A DNA stretch of 59,405 bases, taken from NCBI GenBank assembly GCA_023436065.1, contig JAEZKU010000043.1, positions 1-59,405 on the forward strand. Direction: 5' to 3'. The DNA is from Bacillota bacterium (GTDB lineage Bacteria; Bacillota; Clostridia; Lachnospirales; Lachnospiraceae). A model generated the notes under the pieces. It worked only from the letters and a program-made list of their open reading frames with translations, did no database searches and was not told where the DNA came from. The translations under genes and the position numbers were made by a program. Shown here one piece after another: positions 59,281-59,405 of this stretch (position 1 is its first letter; the number at the start of each line of letters is the position of its first letter).

Positions 59281-59405
59281 GGGGTTGTACTGGTTTCGAC
59301 GGGGGTTTTGAAATTGTAGAAGCCATTCGCAGACTAGGACTGCGTCAACAACTTAGAACTAAAATTAAACGCAAACGATAATTACGAATTAGCTGCTGCG
59401 TAAGC
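59281..59405 (+). ncRNA. ssrA: tmRNA, 5' part (runs off the window end)
   Basis: The 5' end GGGGTTGTACTGGTTTCGAC is the conserved start of the tRNA-like domain. The tag frame reads GCA-AAC-GAT-AAT-TAC-GAA-TTA-GCT-GCT-GCG-TAA (59371-59403), giving (A)NDNYELAAA with the usual hydrophobic end recognised by ClpXP-type proteases. The remaining pseudoknots and 3' acceptor half lie beyond the window. Together with SmpB (53190) it forms the trans-translation system. Confidence 0.95.

Noticed and set aside
1..59405. CRISPR array, tRNA or rRNA genes, prophage or insertion-sequence transposase
   Set aside because: No regularly spaced direct repeats, no tRNA-like cloverleaf or rRNA core sequence, and no integrase, recombinase or transposase product was found. 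The only RNA gene recognised is the tmRNA at the 3' end.

Overview
The window is AT-rich chromosomal DNA from a spore-forming, low-GC Firmicute of the class Clostridia. It is most like the Lachnospiraceae. The evidence is a complete spoIIIAA-AH operon, spoIVB next to spo0A, the clostridial gene order asp23-nusB-xseA-xseB-ispA-dxs-tlyA-nadK-argR ... recN-spoIVB-spo0A, the glycolytic run gap-pgk-tpi-gpmI followed by secG-rnr-smpB, and a tmRNA whose tag reads (A)NDNYELAAA. Genus and species are not resolvable from the sequence alone.

Layout. (1) 1-11.4 kb: efp, then an accessory block: a lipoprotein, a broken NUDIX gene, a nitroreductase, an MFS exporter behind a long terminator-bearing leader, 3-methyladenine glycosylase (tag), a GNAT, an adenosine-deaminase-family enzyme, a membrane-anchored tandem-repeat protein, a LytTR/DUF3021-type regulatory pair with a third membrane protein, a VOC protein, a membrane protein and aroE on the minus strand. 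A palindromic repeat lies before the spoIIIA operon. (2) 11.4-24.7 kb: a compact core of spoIIIAA-AH, then a vegetative promoter and asp23-nusB-xseA-xseB-ispA-dxs-tlyA, then nadK and argR. (3) 24.8-39.4 kb: a second accessory block between argR and recN, genes that are usually neighbours. It holds a YebC-type regulator, an alpha/beta hydrolase, a PH-domain protein, an Xre regulator, a minimal kinase-like protein, a STAS-like protein, a DUF975-type membrane protein, an SH3-NlpC/P60 hydrolase, a cadC-cadA metal efflux operon, a 1266-residue Ig-like (BIG2) secreted protein and a Cys-rich protein. (4) 39.4-44.7 kb: recN with a LexA-like box, spoIVB, spo0A with 0A boxes, and a small unknown gene. 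(5) 44.9-53.7 kb: gapA, pgk, tpiA, a 393-bp giant imperfect palindrome, gpmI, secG, rnr, smpB. (6) 53.7-59.4 kb: a secreted CHAP/NlpC-like, ricin-like, BIG2 protein, a 67-residue protein, two tandem subtilisin-like proteases of the Csp (germination protease) type, and the 5' part of ssrA.

How the genes work together. SpoIIIA, SpoIVB and Spo0A belong to the sporulation programme, and the two Csp-like proteases probably act at its other end, in spore germination. The second protease keeps Asp and His but has Gly in place of the catalytic Ser, so the pair looks like one active protease plus one pseudoprotease, by analogy with CspB and CspA/CspC of Clostridioides difficile. rnr, smpB and ssrA together form the ribosome-rescue and RNA-decay set, here separated by the inserted surface and protease genes.

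The observations most worth following are the Csp pseudoprotease pair, the giant palindrome before gpmI, the leader of the MFS exporter, two related palindromic repeats (near 10.9 and 41.3 kb), the 21-bp-spaced direct repeat around the LytTR gene promoter, and the putative SOS box in front of recN.
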